Assembly: GCA_029062165.1 (NCBI GenBank)
Contig: JAIDQQ010000023.1
Coordinates: forward strand, 276,468-340,467
Direction of reading: 5' to 3'
Length of the DNA: 64,000 nt
Source of the DNA: Ruminococcus sp.
GTDB taxonomy: Bacteria; Bacillota; Clostridia; Oscillospirales; Ruminococcaceae
A model generated the notes under the pieces. The model was not told the DNA's origin. It saw only the letters and a program-made list of their open reading frames with translations, and ran no database searches. Made by a program: the position numbers and the translations under genes. Positions 9,674 to 17,982 of this stretch are shown here, piece by piece (the stretch's first letter is position 1; each line of letters starts with the position of its first letter).

Positions 9674-9702
9674 ATTATATCATATCGTGAAAAAAATGTC
9701 AA
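9674..9702 (-). promoter_or_regulatory. Promoter of the orphan hsdS-like gene
   Basis: Perfect TTGACA (9697-9702) and TATAAT (9674-9679) on the minus strand, spacer 17. This is one of the strongest promoters in the window. Confidence 0.8.
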
Positions 9703-9748
9703 TTAGTTTTTTAAACATTCATATATGAAAAACTTTAAAAAAACAGCG

Positions 9749-9777
9749 TTGACATAGTGGTAAAATTGTGATAAAAT
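9749..9777 (+). promoter_or_regulatory. Promoter of pcrA
   Basis: TTGACA (9749-9754) and TAAAAT (9772-9777), spacer 17, giving a leader of about 145 bases. A second TTGACA/TATAAT pair at 9809-9827 is only 7 bases apart and unlikely to work together. Otherwise I see nothing in 9703-9929. Confidence 0.65.
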
Positions 9778-9929
9778 AAGAAATGGCATAATTGAATTAA
9801 CAGGGGTCTTGACAGATATGTTATAATAATAATTATCGGGAATACACAGCTATCAGAAATAACAGCATGGCTTTTTCTGCATAATCAGATTTCCCCCGTA
9901 CCAATAAATAATTTTGTAGGAGACTTTTT

Positions 9930-12308
9930 ATGAACAATGATTCTTTTTTCAAGCAAAAAAAAGCTGCACTTAAAAAGTATTTCAGCCATCTGAATCCGAT
10001 GCAGCAGGAGGCAGTATTTGCCGTCAAGGGTGCTGTGCTTGTCCTTGCAGGTGCAGGTAGCGGTAAGACAACTGTTATTGTCAACCGTATCGCTAATATG
10101 ATTAAATTCGGAAATGCCTTTCATGACGAATCAGGTAATGCACGTCCGAATGATATTGAATTTCTTAAGGACTATGCGGACGGTGAATACGATGATGACC
10201 CCGACGCTGTCCTTGATGTACAGGATATAATAGCAGTTGATACCGTAAAGCCGTGGAATATCCTTGCTATTACGTTTACAAACAAATCCGCCGACGAACT
10301 CAAAACCCGACTTGTCGATATGCTCGGTAATGACGGTGCTAAAATAAACGCCTCGACTTTCCATTCAGCTTGTGTCAGGATTCTCAGGGCGGAGATTGAA
10401 TCCCTCGGTTACGGAAAAGATTTCACTATATACGATTCCGACGACAGCAAGAGACTTATTAACTCTATTCTCCGTGAAGAAATGGACATTTCCGAAAAAA
10501 TGTTTTCGGCAAACAACGTACAGGGTGAAATAAGTTCAGCTAAAAACAGAATGATTTCGCCGGAACGTATGCTTGTTCTTGCCGGTCAGAATTACAGGAA
10601 GAAAATAATTTCAAGAGTTTACAGTACGTATCAGGAACGGCTTAAACAGGCTAATGCCGTGGATTTTGACGATTTACTTACACTTACTGTTGAAATATTT
10701 GAAAAATTTCCGGATATTCTTAAAAAATATCAGGAAAGATTTAAATATATCCTTGTCGACGAATATCAGGATACAAACCACGTACAATTCCAGCTTGTTT
10801 CATTGCTTGCCGGTACTGAACAGAATATATGCGTAGTCGGCGACGATGACCAGAGTATTTACGGCTTCCGTGGTGCAGATATAAGCAATATCCTTGACTT
10901 TGAAAAAAATTTCCGTAATGTTATTACAGTACGTCTTGAACAGAATTACCGTTCTACACAGAATATTCTTGATTCTGCAAATGCCGTAATATCCAACAAT
11001 ACAAACCGTAAGTATAAAACTTTATGGACTTCCGGCGAAAAAGGTTCTAAAGTGTACTGGTATAAATCTTTCGACGAAAATGACGAAGCAAGATTCATTG
11101 TGAATACCATTAAAAAAAGTTATGCAAAAACCGGAAAATATTCTGAAAATGTAGTACTCTACAGAATGAATGCACAGTCAAACGCCATAGAAAAGGCTTT
11201 TATGCAGGAAAATATACCTTATAAAATTTATGGTGGTATACGTTTCTATGACCGCAAGGAAATAAAAGACATTATAGCTTATCTTGCTTTCATAAACAAT
11301 CCGTTTGATATGCTCCGTTTCAAGCGTATCATAAACGAACCTAAACGCAGTATAGGTGACGCTACCATAGCACTTATCGAGGATATAAGCCGTGATTTGA
11401 ATATATCGCCATTCGGTGTCATGAAAAAATCTGAAGAATATACACCTCTTGCAAAAAAAGTATCTGTATTGAAAAACGTCGCCGGAATGTTTGAAGAACT
11501 TATAGAAAAATCATATGAAATGCCCCTTGATGAATTCTATGATTTCATGCTTGAAAAAACCGGCTATCTTGAATACGTCGGTACGCTTGAAAAGGCTGAA
11601 ACACGTATTGAATATATACAGGAAATGCGGTCTACAATCGTTACATACATGAACAGTTCACCATGTCCGACACTTAGCGGATTTCTTGAAGATATTGTAC
11701 TCTATACACAGGCTGACCGTGACAAAGATACTGACGATAAAGTAACTCTTATGACCGTACATTCTGCAAAAGGTCTTGAGTTTGAGAATGTTTTTGTCGT
11801 TGGCATGGAAGAGGGTATTTTTCCTGTTTCACAGTCCTCCGGAGACGAAAAAGACCTTGAAGAAGAACGTCGTCTTGCATACGTTGCCATAACACGTGCA
11901 AAGAAACATCTTTATCTTACGAGTGCTTCACAGAGAATGCTTTTCGGACAGACACAGCGGAATATAACATCACGTTTTATGCGTGAGATAGGTTCTGACC
12001 TTATAGACAAACATGACAATGCAGTTGTAATGCGTCGTCACGTCAAGGAAAACGACAATGCAGTAACAGCGGTTTATTCGTCAAGTCTGCAACAACAGCT
12101 TGCCCGAAATAAATTACATTCTGTCACTCCTGTAAGTTCAGCACATGAAAGTTACTCGGCAGGCGAAAGGGTACAGCATAATGTTTTCGGTGAGGGTACT
12201 GTTATTTCCTCTACGCCTATGGGCAATGACGCTTTACTTGAAATAGCGTTCGACACCGTCGGTACTAAACGCATTATGGCTAATCAGGCTAAGCTGAAAA
12301 AACTTTGA
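9930..12308 (+). CDS. pcrA: UvrD/PcrA-type ATP-dependent DNA helicase
   Basis: A 792-residue superfamily 1A 3'-5' helicase for repair and replication-fork clearance. Visible motifs: Q-motif LNPMQQEAV, Walker A AGAGSGKTT (41-48), motif Ia AITFTNKSADELKTR, Walker B DEYQDTN, motif III VVGDDDQSIYGFRGAD, motif IV LEQNYRST, motif V VTLMTVHSAKGLEF and motif VI YVAITRAKK. The C-terminus (GERVQHNVFGEGTVISS...AKLKKL) is the Tudor-like RNA-polymerase-contacting tail of PcrA. Residues 58-108 form an unusual acidic insertion (DYADGEYDDDPD) between motifs I and Ia. AGGAGA precedes the ATG. pyk follows by 42 bases. Confidence 0.95.
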   Translation: MNNDSFFKQKKAALKKYFSHLNPMQQEAVFAVKGAVLVLAGAGSGKTTVIVNRIANMIKFGNAFHDESGNARPNDIEFLKDYADGEYDDDPDAVLDVQDIIAVDTVKPWNILAITFTNKSADELKTRLVDMLGNDGAKINASTFHSACVRILRAEIESLGYGKDFTIYDSDDSKRLINSILREEMDISEKMFSANNVQGEISSAKNRMISPERMLVLAGQNYRKKIISRVYSTYQERLKQANAVDFDDLLTLTVEIFEKFPDILKKYQERFKYILVDEYQDTNHVQFQLVSLLAGTEQNICVVGDDDQSIYGFRGADISNILDFEKNFRNVITVRLEQNYRSTQNILDSANAVISNNTNRKYKTLWTSGEKGSKVYWYKSFDENDEARFIVNTIKKSYAKTGKYSENVVLYRMNAQSNAIEKAFMQENIPYKIYGGIRFYDRKEIKDIIAYLAFINNPFDMLRFKRIINEPKRSIGDATIALIEDISRDLNISPFGVMKKSEEYTPLAKKVSVLKNVAGMFEELIEKSYEMPLDEFYDFMLEKTGYLEYVGTLEKAETRIEYIQEMRSTIVTYMNSSPCPTLSGFLEDIVLYTQADRDKDTDDKVTLMTVHSAKGLEFENVFVVGMEEGIFPVSQSSGDEKDLEEERRLAYVAITRAKKHLYLTSASQRMLFGQTQRNITSRFMREIGSDLIDKHDNAVVMRRHVKENDNAVTAVYSSSLQQQLARNKLHSVTPVSSAHESYSAGERVQHNVFGEGTVISSTPMGNDALLEIAFDTVGTKRIMANQAKLKKL

Positions 12309-12350
12309 GTTTTTATATATTTTAATCTAAATCTTTTAAGGAGAAATTTT

Positions 12351-13772
12351 ATGAGAAAAACTAAAATTGTCTGCACGATAGGTCCGGCAACTGATGACGA
12401 AAATATTATGCGTGAACTTATGCTCGCCGGTATGAACGTTGCACGTTTCAACTTCTCGCACGGTGACTACGAAACACACGAACAGCGTTTCAGAATGGTT
12501 GAAAAGCTCCGTAAGGAACTTGATTTGCCGATAGCAACACTTCTTGATACTAAAGGACCTGAAATACGTCTCGGAAAATTCGTCGACAACAAGCCGGTTG
12601 AAATCTATGACGGCGATTTATACGTACTCACTACTGACGACGTTCTCTGCGATAATCAGCGTGGTAGCATAAGTTTCAAGAAACTTCCACGAGATGTCAG
12701 CATAGGAACACGCATACTTATAAATGACGGCGTTATTGAACTTCTCGCCGAAAAAGTCACGAAAAATGAAATAACCTGTCGTGTAATTCATGGTGGTATA
12801 CTATCGAATAACAAGGGAATAAATGTCCCTGGTGTGAAACTTTCCATGCCGTATCTAAGTGAAAGCGATATGAATGACCTTGAATTCGGTGCAAAAATGG
12901 GATTCGATTTCATAGCCGCAAGTTTTGTACGTACCGCCGCCGATATAAATTATTTAAGGAAATTCACACATAGTCTGGGCTGGTTTGATGTCCGTATAAT
13001 CGCAAAGATAGAAAATACTGACGGTGTCGAGAACATAGACGAGATACTCGAAACCGCTGACGGTATAATGGTTGCAAGAGGTGATATGGGTGTTGAGATA
13101 CCGTTTGAACGCATTCCGGCTATACAGAAAGAGTTAATACACAAGGGTTATAACGCCGGAAAACAGGTTATAACCGCTACACAGATGCTTGAATCAATGA
13201 TAACAAATCCACGCCCTACACGTGCGGAAATAACTGACGTAGCAAACGCTATATACGACGGTACAAGTGCTATAATGCTTTCCGGTGAGACCGCTGCGGG
13301 TGCGTATCCGGTAGAAGTCGTAAAGACTATGGCATTGATAGCTGAAACTACTGAAAACAATATCGACTACAAAGGCGAATTTTCGGCACGCCGTACAGAA
13401 CCTACAGGCATTGCGGAAGCTATAGCACACGCTACTGTTACAACGGCTCATGACCTCAATGCAAGAGCGATTATAACTGTTTCGCTGGGTGGAGGTACGG
13501 CAAGACTTATTTCAAAATATCGTCCGTTGTGTCCGATTATATGCTGTACGGTCTCCGACAGAACACAACGTCAGATGAATATGTCATGGGGTGTAACGCC
13601 TCTGCTTGTCGACGAAAAAGAAAGTACCGACGAACTTTTCCTTACGGCAACTCAGGCAGCCGAAAATGCCGGTCTCGTACAGGACGGCGATATTGTAACC
13701 ATAACCGCCGGTGTACCTATAGGTGTATCGGGCAGTACGAATATGCTGAAAGTAAGCAGAATAGGCAAATAA
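12351..13772 (+). CDS. pyk: Pyruvate kinase
   Basis: The last step of glycolysis, phosphoenolpyruvate plus ADP to pyruvate plus ATP. The 473 residues match the basic form without the extra C-terminal PEP-utiliser domain found in Bacillus enzymes. Signatures include the N-terminal TKIVCTIGPA, MNVARFNFSHG, the active-site LDTKGPEIRLG, the catalytic Lys in IAKIENTDGVENIDEI, MVARGDMGVEIP and ATQMLESMITNPRPTRAEITDVANAIYDGT. AAGGAGA precedes the ATG. It probably shares the pcrA transcript, because I see no separate promoter in the 42-base gap. Confidence 0.97.
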   Translation: MRKTKIVCTIGPATDDENIMRELMLAGMNVARFNFSHGDYETHEQRFRMVEKLRKELDLPIATLLDTKGPEIRLGKFVDNKPVEIYDGDLYVLTTDDVLCDNQRGSISFKKLPRDVSIGTRILINDGVIELLAEKVTKNEITCRVIHGGILSNNKGINVPGVKLSMPYLSESDMNDLEFGAKMGFDFIAASFVRTAADINYLRKFTHSLGWFDVRIIAKIENTDGVENIDEILETADGIMVARGDMGVEIPFERIPAIQKELIHKGYNAGKQVITATQMLESMITNPRPTRAEITDVANAIYDGTSAIMLSGETAAGAYPVEVVKTMALIAETTENNIDYKGEFSARRTEPTGIAEAIAHATVTTAHDLNARAIITVSLGGGTARLISKYRPLCPIICCTVSDRTQRQMNMSWGVTPLLVDEKESTDELFLTATQAAENAGLVQDGDIVTITAGVPIGVSGSTNMLKVSRIGK

Positions 13773-13773
13773 T

Positions 13774-14187
13774 ATGGAAACAGTTTTTTCATATGGCATT
13801 TATGGTATATGGTTTAATGTCGTATCTGATATAACAGTTTATGATTCCGGAAAAGTAGAGTGTACTTATGAAGATTCAGAAACAATATATCAGGTTTCCG
13901 ATAGTGTGGTTAAGGAAATTTACGGAATAATAAACAGATTTCCCGAATTGATGCGGAAATACGGAGTTCTGGATTTATGGTATCCGTATATTTTCGACGG
14001 AGTTAATAACAGTTTTCTTTTCAATAACGGCGAAAAATCAAATACTATTGTTGCCTCTAATTTAATAGGTTTTAAAGATGACGATTCAATAGAAAACAAA
14101 ACGGCAGATATTCTGATACTCGTACTTGAGGAAATAACAGAATTACTTGTCAAAAACGGCATAGACAGAAAATATCTTTCCTTATAA
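13774..14187 (+). CDS. Hypothetical protein downstream of pyk (137 aa)
   Basis: The start is one base after the pyk stop, so translation is probably coupled, and a strong terminator follows. The 137-residue product mixes strands and helices (FNVVSDITVYDSGKVECTY, an Asp/Glu-rich middle, a helical ILILVLEEITELLVKNGI near the end). It has no signal peptide and only one Cys. It resembles the many small two-layer proteins of unknown role in ruminococci. I recognise no family. Confidence 0.6.
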   Translation: METVFSYGIYGIWFNVVSDITVYDSGKVECTYEDSETIYQVSDSVVKEIYGIINRFPELMRKYGVLDLWYPYIFDGVNNSFLFNNGEKSNTIVASNLIGFKDDDSIENKTADILILVLEEITELLVKNGIDRKYLSL

Positions 14188-14188
14188 T

Positions 14189-14224
14189 AAAAAGCTCTCC
14201 CCTGAAAAAGAGGAGAGTTTTTTT
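14189..14224. terminator. Bidirectional terminator between convergent genes
   Basis: Core arms CTCTCC (14195-14200) and GGAGAG (14212-14217), flanked by A-run and T-run. It serves the pyk-side transcript and the minus-strand GGDEF-like gene. Confidence 0.85.
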
Positions 14225-14244
14225 GTGTTCCGCCTGTTAATTTT

Positions 14245-15459
14245 TTACAGACTGTTTACTGTATACATATTGTTTCCGCCGTTACGCTTGACGTTATGCA
14301 TAACATTATCCATTTTCAGCAGTAATGAACTTACATTCAGACAGTCATTGGCGAGATAGTGATATATACTTCCCGAAGCCGTACACTTTACCATAATACT
14401 TTCTATAGTTACCGGACTGGACATTGAAGCAAGTATTTTTTCTGCTATACGCTGTATCTGACTGTCGGGAATGTCGTCATTGAACATGAAACAAAATTCA
14501 TTGCTTGTTATGTTGTAAATAGTAGCGACTTCACCAAATTCTTCCGTAAGTCTTTCACCTATAGCGGCGAGATATTCGTCGCCAAATTCGTAACCGTATG
14601 TATCATTTATTATGCGGAAATTATCAATATCGAACACCGCTACATTGAAACTGTCCGTTTCGAGACGTTCTGCAATATCGTTTTCGAGTGCGTAACGGTT
14701 TTTCATGCCGGTCAGAATGTTTGTAAGTGCTATATCGTACATTTTCTGTGTGGAGCTTTCAAGTTTACGTCCGGCGGCGGCAATCTGTCTTTCCTGCATT
14801 TCAATCTGTATCATGCGATGTTTTGTAGCCCTTGCAAGTGAATGTACAATCAGTTCAGCGACTATCAGAACTACAAACAAGAAGATAAAACCTGTACCGA
14901 AAAACATGGAGTTCTGTGACATGAGATTTTTAGCATCATTTTTACCTATTTCAAGAGTAGCCATAATCATTTCAACGGCTGCCGTCTGTGTGGGGTGGAT
15001 TTCCTGTAAATAGATGTCCTTCATTTCCTGTGCGTCGAAACTTGCGAAAGAGTGTTCAAGATTGAGAAGTTTATTGTCATATGATTCAACAAGCATTTTT
15101 GCGTGATTGTAACGCCTTGTTTCGAGTTCAGAATGTTGTAATTCTTCATACTCTTTCATTTCCTTTCGGATAACGTCATAAGAGTTATGGATATTATTTA
15201 CGCTTGACATAGGATTTCCTATACCGGAGACTATAATCAATACTTCACGATTTACGCTAAGTAATTCCTCGCTTATAGTCGACATATGCTGTAAAGAGTT
15301 CATATTACGGTCATATACACGTCTGCCGTTGAGGAAAACAATTGAACTGTCAACGATATTTATAATCATTATTACAAGAATAACGATATATGCAACAGTA
15401 AAATTCTTCTGTGTCTTTGAACCGTTATAGACATTGCTGTTATTGTTAGTTTTAGCCAT
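14245..15459 (-). CDS. Membrane sensor with degenerate GGDEF domain
   Basis: The 404-residue protein has a membrane segment at 21-43, an extracytoplasmic helical region at 44-186 resembling a four-helix-bundle chemoreceptor-type sensor, a second membrane segment at 187-208, then a coiled linker and a GGDEF-type domain from about 240. The domain keeps the fold markers TNILTGMKNRYALE and VFDIDNFRIINDTYGYEFGDEYL. The signature itself reads TSNEF (318-322) in place of GGDEF, so cyclic-di-GMP synthesis is doubtful and a regulatory or binding role more likely. The gene follows an orphan binding-protein lipoprotein by 15 bases, suggesting they act together at the membrane. Confidence 0.85.
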   Translation of the reverse strand: MAKTNNNSNVYNGSKTQKNFTVAYIVILVIMIINIVDSSIVFLNGRRVYDRNMNSLQHMSTISEELLSVNREVLIIVSGIGNPMSSVNNIHNSYDVIRKEMKEYEELQHSELETRRYNHAKMLVESYDNKLLNLEHSFASFDAQEMKDIYLQEIHPTQTAAVEMIMATLEIGKNDAKNLMSQNSMFFGTGFIFLFVVLIVAELIVHSLARATKHRMIQIEMQERQIAAAGRKLESSTQKMYDIALTNILTGMKNRYALENDIAERLETDSFNVAVFDIDNFRIINDTYGYEFGDEYLAAIGERLTEEFGEVATIYNITSNEFCFMFNDDIPDSQIQRIAEKILASMSSPVTIESIMVKCTASGSIYHYLANDCLNVSSLLLKMDNVMHNVKRNGGNNMYTVNSL

Positions 15460-15474
15460 TTTATATTACCTCCG

Positions 15475-16479
15475 TCAGTTCTGCATAGGATTCATGATAA
15501 GCTGTACATCGCTGTCATGAATATTGTCTTTAGTGACAAGAGTAGCACCGGTATCTATAGCGGTAGCAATAGTCTGACCGTCCATAATATCCTTTGCGTA
15601 TCTTACACCAAGATAGCCCATATTATAGGGATTCTGTACTATAAAGCCGTCAAGTATATCGTCTTCTGTGTATTCCTTTGCACTCTTATAACCGTCGCCC
15701 TTGCTGAAAGAGTCGAAACCTACAACCTGTACTGAATCAGCCTTGCCGAGTTCTTCGACAGCCATACAAGCCCCGATAGTACCGCCCTGATTTGTAGCGA
15801 AAACTGCCTTTAAATCAGGATAATCATTGATAAGTTTTATGGTAGCTTCCTTTGATTGTTGTATATCGCCGTTACCGTTTTCGGTTGCGACGACGTTCAT
15901 TACAGGTACGTCATTTTCTGAATTATATTCGTCAATCTGTTTTATGAAACCGTTTTTGCGTTCGATAGCGGTTGCGGAAGTCGGTGCGTGTGTTATTATG
16001 CCTATATCGCCGTGATTACCGATAAATTCAGATAATTTCCGTGCGGAAATAGCACCGCCGTAAGTATTGTTTGTGCTTATACATGATTCACGGACTTCTT
16101 CACGCATATCGGAATCAATTATAATAACGTTTATGTTGTTGCTTTTGGCTTTTTTAAGAGCGTCTGCCAGTTCGTCGCTGTCCTGTACCGGAGCTATTAC
16201 AATGACATCCGCATTGTCCGCAATGGCGTTATTGACGTATTTTATCTGCTCCGAAACATCTTCCTTTTCTGAGGCATTGTATGTTATTTTTATACCCATT
16301 TCTTCACCGGCATCTTCTGCACCTTTTTTTGCGGACTGCCAGTATTCGTCACTGCTCTTGCATATGACAGCTATATGATGTTCTGTTTTTTCGTCACCGC
16401 AACCACCCGCAAAAATAAACGATAATGTCAATGCTCCGGCTGTTATAAGCCGAATCAGTTTATTTTTATTTTTTTTCAT
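15475..16479 (-). CDS. Sugar-binding-type periplasmic-binding lipoprotein
   Basis: The 334-residue protein has a lipoprotein signal peptide with lipobox FAGGC, lipidated Cys 27. It then shows the RbsB-type (Peripla_BP_4) two-lobe fold: HHIAVICKSSDEYWQSAKKGAEDAG, VIVIAPVQDSDELADALKKA, NVIIIDSD, ATNQGGTIGACMAVEELG and VQVVGFDSF. Such proteins usually feed ribose- or galactose-class ABC transporters. No transporter genes are nearby; the only partner in the transcript is the GGDEF-like membrane sensor. I infer a ligand co-receptor role. The ligand is unknown. GGAGG precedes the ATG. Confidence 0.88.
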   Translation of the reverse strand: MKKNKNKLIRLITAGALTLSFIFAGGCGDEKTEHHIAVICKSSDEYWQSAKKGAEDAGEEMGIKITYNASEKEDVSEQIKYVNNAIADNADVIVIAPVQDSDELADALKKAKSNNINVIIIDSDMREEVRESCISTNNTYGGAISARKLSEFIGNHGDIGIITHAPTSATAIERKNGFIKQIDEYNSENDVPVMNVVATENGNGDIQQSKEATIKLINDYPDLKAVFATNQGGTIGACMAVEELGKADSVQVVGFDSFSKGDGYKSAKEYTEDDILDGFIVQNPYNMGYLGVRYAKDIMDGQTIATAIDTGATLVTKDNIHDSDVQLIMNPMQN

Positions 16480-16529
16480 TTCTGTTGAAAACCTCCTTGA
16501 AAGTAGACTGACATTATTTATCCGTATTA

Positions 16530-16558
16530 ATTATAGCATATGCTTTCAGTGATTTCAA
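16530..16558 (-). promoter_or_regulatory. Promoter of the binding-protein/GGDEF pair
   Basis: TTGAAA (16553-16558) and TATAAT (16530-16535) on the minus strand, spacer 17, TG before the -10. Confidence 0.7.
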
Positions 16559-16670
16559 GATAATTTCAATAATTTATTATTAAAAAATCTGTTTTTTTTG
16601 TGTTATGCATATACTATACGCCTTATTTTTGTGACAAATATAAAAATTTGGTTAAAATCTTTGTTAAGAC

Positions 16671-16699
16671 TTGACTTTTTTTCAGATACGTGGTATACT
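16671..16699 (+). promoter_or_regulatory. Promoter of the kinase/vWA/PP2C operon
   Basis: TTGACT (16671-16676) and TATACT (16694-16699), spacer 17. It drives the five-gene run that ends at the terminator at 22137. Confidence 0.7.
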
Positions 16700-16863
16700 T
16701 CAATAATAGGTGATATTATATTCACTCTTAATATTTACGGAATCTTTATTATGTTCTGATTCTGTCATACGCCTCTTGACTTACGGCGTTTATTAAATTA
16801 TTATACTATACTGCAAAAATAAATTCAGAAATGAAATTTATCCATATATTAGGAGGATTTATT

Positions 16864-17955
16864 ATGCTTTGTGAGAGATGTAGAAATGAAGTCAGCCCGA
16901 ATGCCGAAGTATGCCTTAAATGCGGAACTCCTGTCTCACGTAATGTTGCAGGATTTGAAAATACTGTTGAAATAAAACGTGCCTTGAAGTCAATGATTAC
17001 TGAACACGGTCAGGATATTGTAAAGGATTCAAATAAATTTGTTTCACTGCTCAGGGACTATATACCCGAATATGAAAAAGAATGTCGTCTGTTGAGGAAT
17101 ATGTTACAGGCAGGAATACTTGCCAATATGCTTAGGGAAAGCGAACAGAAGTCAATAGCTGTCATGAAAGCAAGGGAATATATGATTTCTGAAATGTTTC
17201 TTTCTGAAAATGCTGTTGAATTTGTTATTGTATGCTTTACTTATATGCTTGGCTGGGAATATACTCCCAAACTTATTGACAAACCTAAAACTTCTTCCGT
17301 ACAGTCCGGTAATATGGGTACAATGGGTACGGGTAATATGAACACTCCGCAACCTAAACCTGTAAGAAAAACTCCTGTGCCTATGTTTGAAAAGGTATTC
17401 ACAAAAAGTGATGCGTTTAAGTCAAGGCTGAAAGGTACTGTAAAAGTGCCGGAAGGCTACAACAAACTTGACAGTTTTGTTTTTGAGGGTTTCGGCTTCA
17501 TGAAGAGTATTGAACTTCCCTCTACTCTTGTCACTATCGGCGAATATGCTTTTTCAGAATGTAAACGCCTTAAGGGTATTGATATTCCGTCATCTGTACA
17601 GGTTATAAAAAGCGGTGCATTCAATTCATGTGGAAAACTCACTGTTGTAAGGCTTCCTGACGGTATGTTTGAAATTTCAGATAATACTTTTTCTTTCTGT
17701 AATAACCTTGAAATAATAGACGTTCCGGAAAGTGTAAGCAGTATAGGCAAGGAAGCATTTTCAGGCTGTGCAAAACTCCGGAAGCTGTTTCTTTCCGAAA
17801 ATATCAAGTTTATAGATGAGCTTGCTTTTGCAAACTGTATGTCACTTGTTATAAAATGCTATGAAAATTCATACGTACACCGTTACTGTATGTCAAATCA
17901 TATGAACGTTGAAACAGTCGCAAAGGGTACGCCTTTCAGCAAAATAAATACGTAA
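16864..17955 (+). CDS. Zinc-ribbon / BspA-type leucine-rich-repeat protein
   Basis: The ATG at 16864 is chosen for the AGGAGG at 16851-16856, giving 363 residues. An N-terminal zinc ribbon (CERCRNE...CLKCGTP) is followed by a helical region (about 35-150), a Met/Gly/Thr/Pro linker, and from about 185 four to five LRR_5 repeats (for example IELPSTLVTIGEYAFSECK, then IDIPSSVQVIKSGAFNSC). BspA-type LRRs normally sit on surface proteins, but this one has no signal peptide or membrane segment, so it should be cytosolic and bind protein. It is the first gene of the kinase/vWA/PP2C operon, 27 bases before the kinase. Confidence 0.88.
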   Translation: MLCERCRNEVSPNAEVCLKCGTPVSRNVAGFENTVEIKRALKSMITEHGQDIVKDSNKFVSLLRDYIPEYEKECRLLRNMLQAGILANMLRESEQKSIAVMKAREYMISEMFLSENAVEFVIVCFTYMLGWEYTPKLIDKPKTSSVQSGNMGTMGTGNMNTPQPKPVRKTPVPMFEKVFTKSDAFKSRLKGTVKVPEGYNKLDSFVFEGFGFMKSIELPSTLVTIGEYAFSECKRLKGIDIPSSVQVIKSGAFNSCGKLTVVRLPDGMFEISDNTFSFCNNLEIIDVPESVSSIGKEAFSGCAKLRKLFLSENIKFIDELAFANCMSLVIKCYENSYVHRYCMSNHMNVETVAKGTPFSKINT

Positions 17956-17982
17956 AATAATATCAGAAAGGACTGAATATAA

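Larger units (their letters stand above)
16480..16863. other. 384-base divergent promoter region
   Basis: It holds two good divergent promoters (listed separately) and about 150 bases of 5' leader in front of the zinc-ribbon/LRR gene. That leader contains a short ACGCC/GGCGT inverted repeat around 16769-16790 and a second TTGACT (16776-16781). I see no ORF or known riboswitch in it. Confidence 0.6.

Noticed and set aside
16776-16807. Second promoter TTGACT/TATACT before the zinc-ribbon/LRR gene
   Set aside because: Spacer is 20 bases; less plausible than the 17-base pair at 16671-16699.
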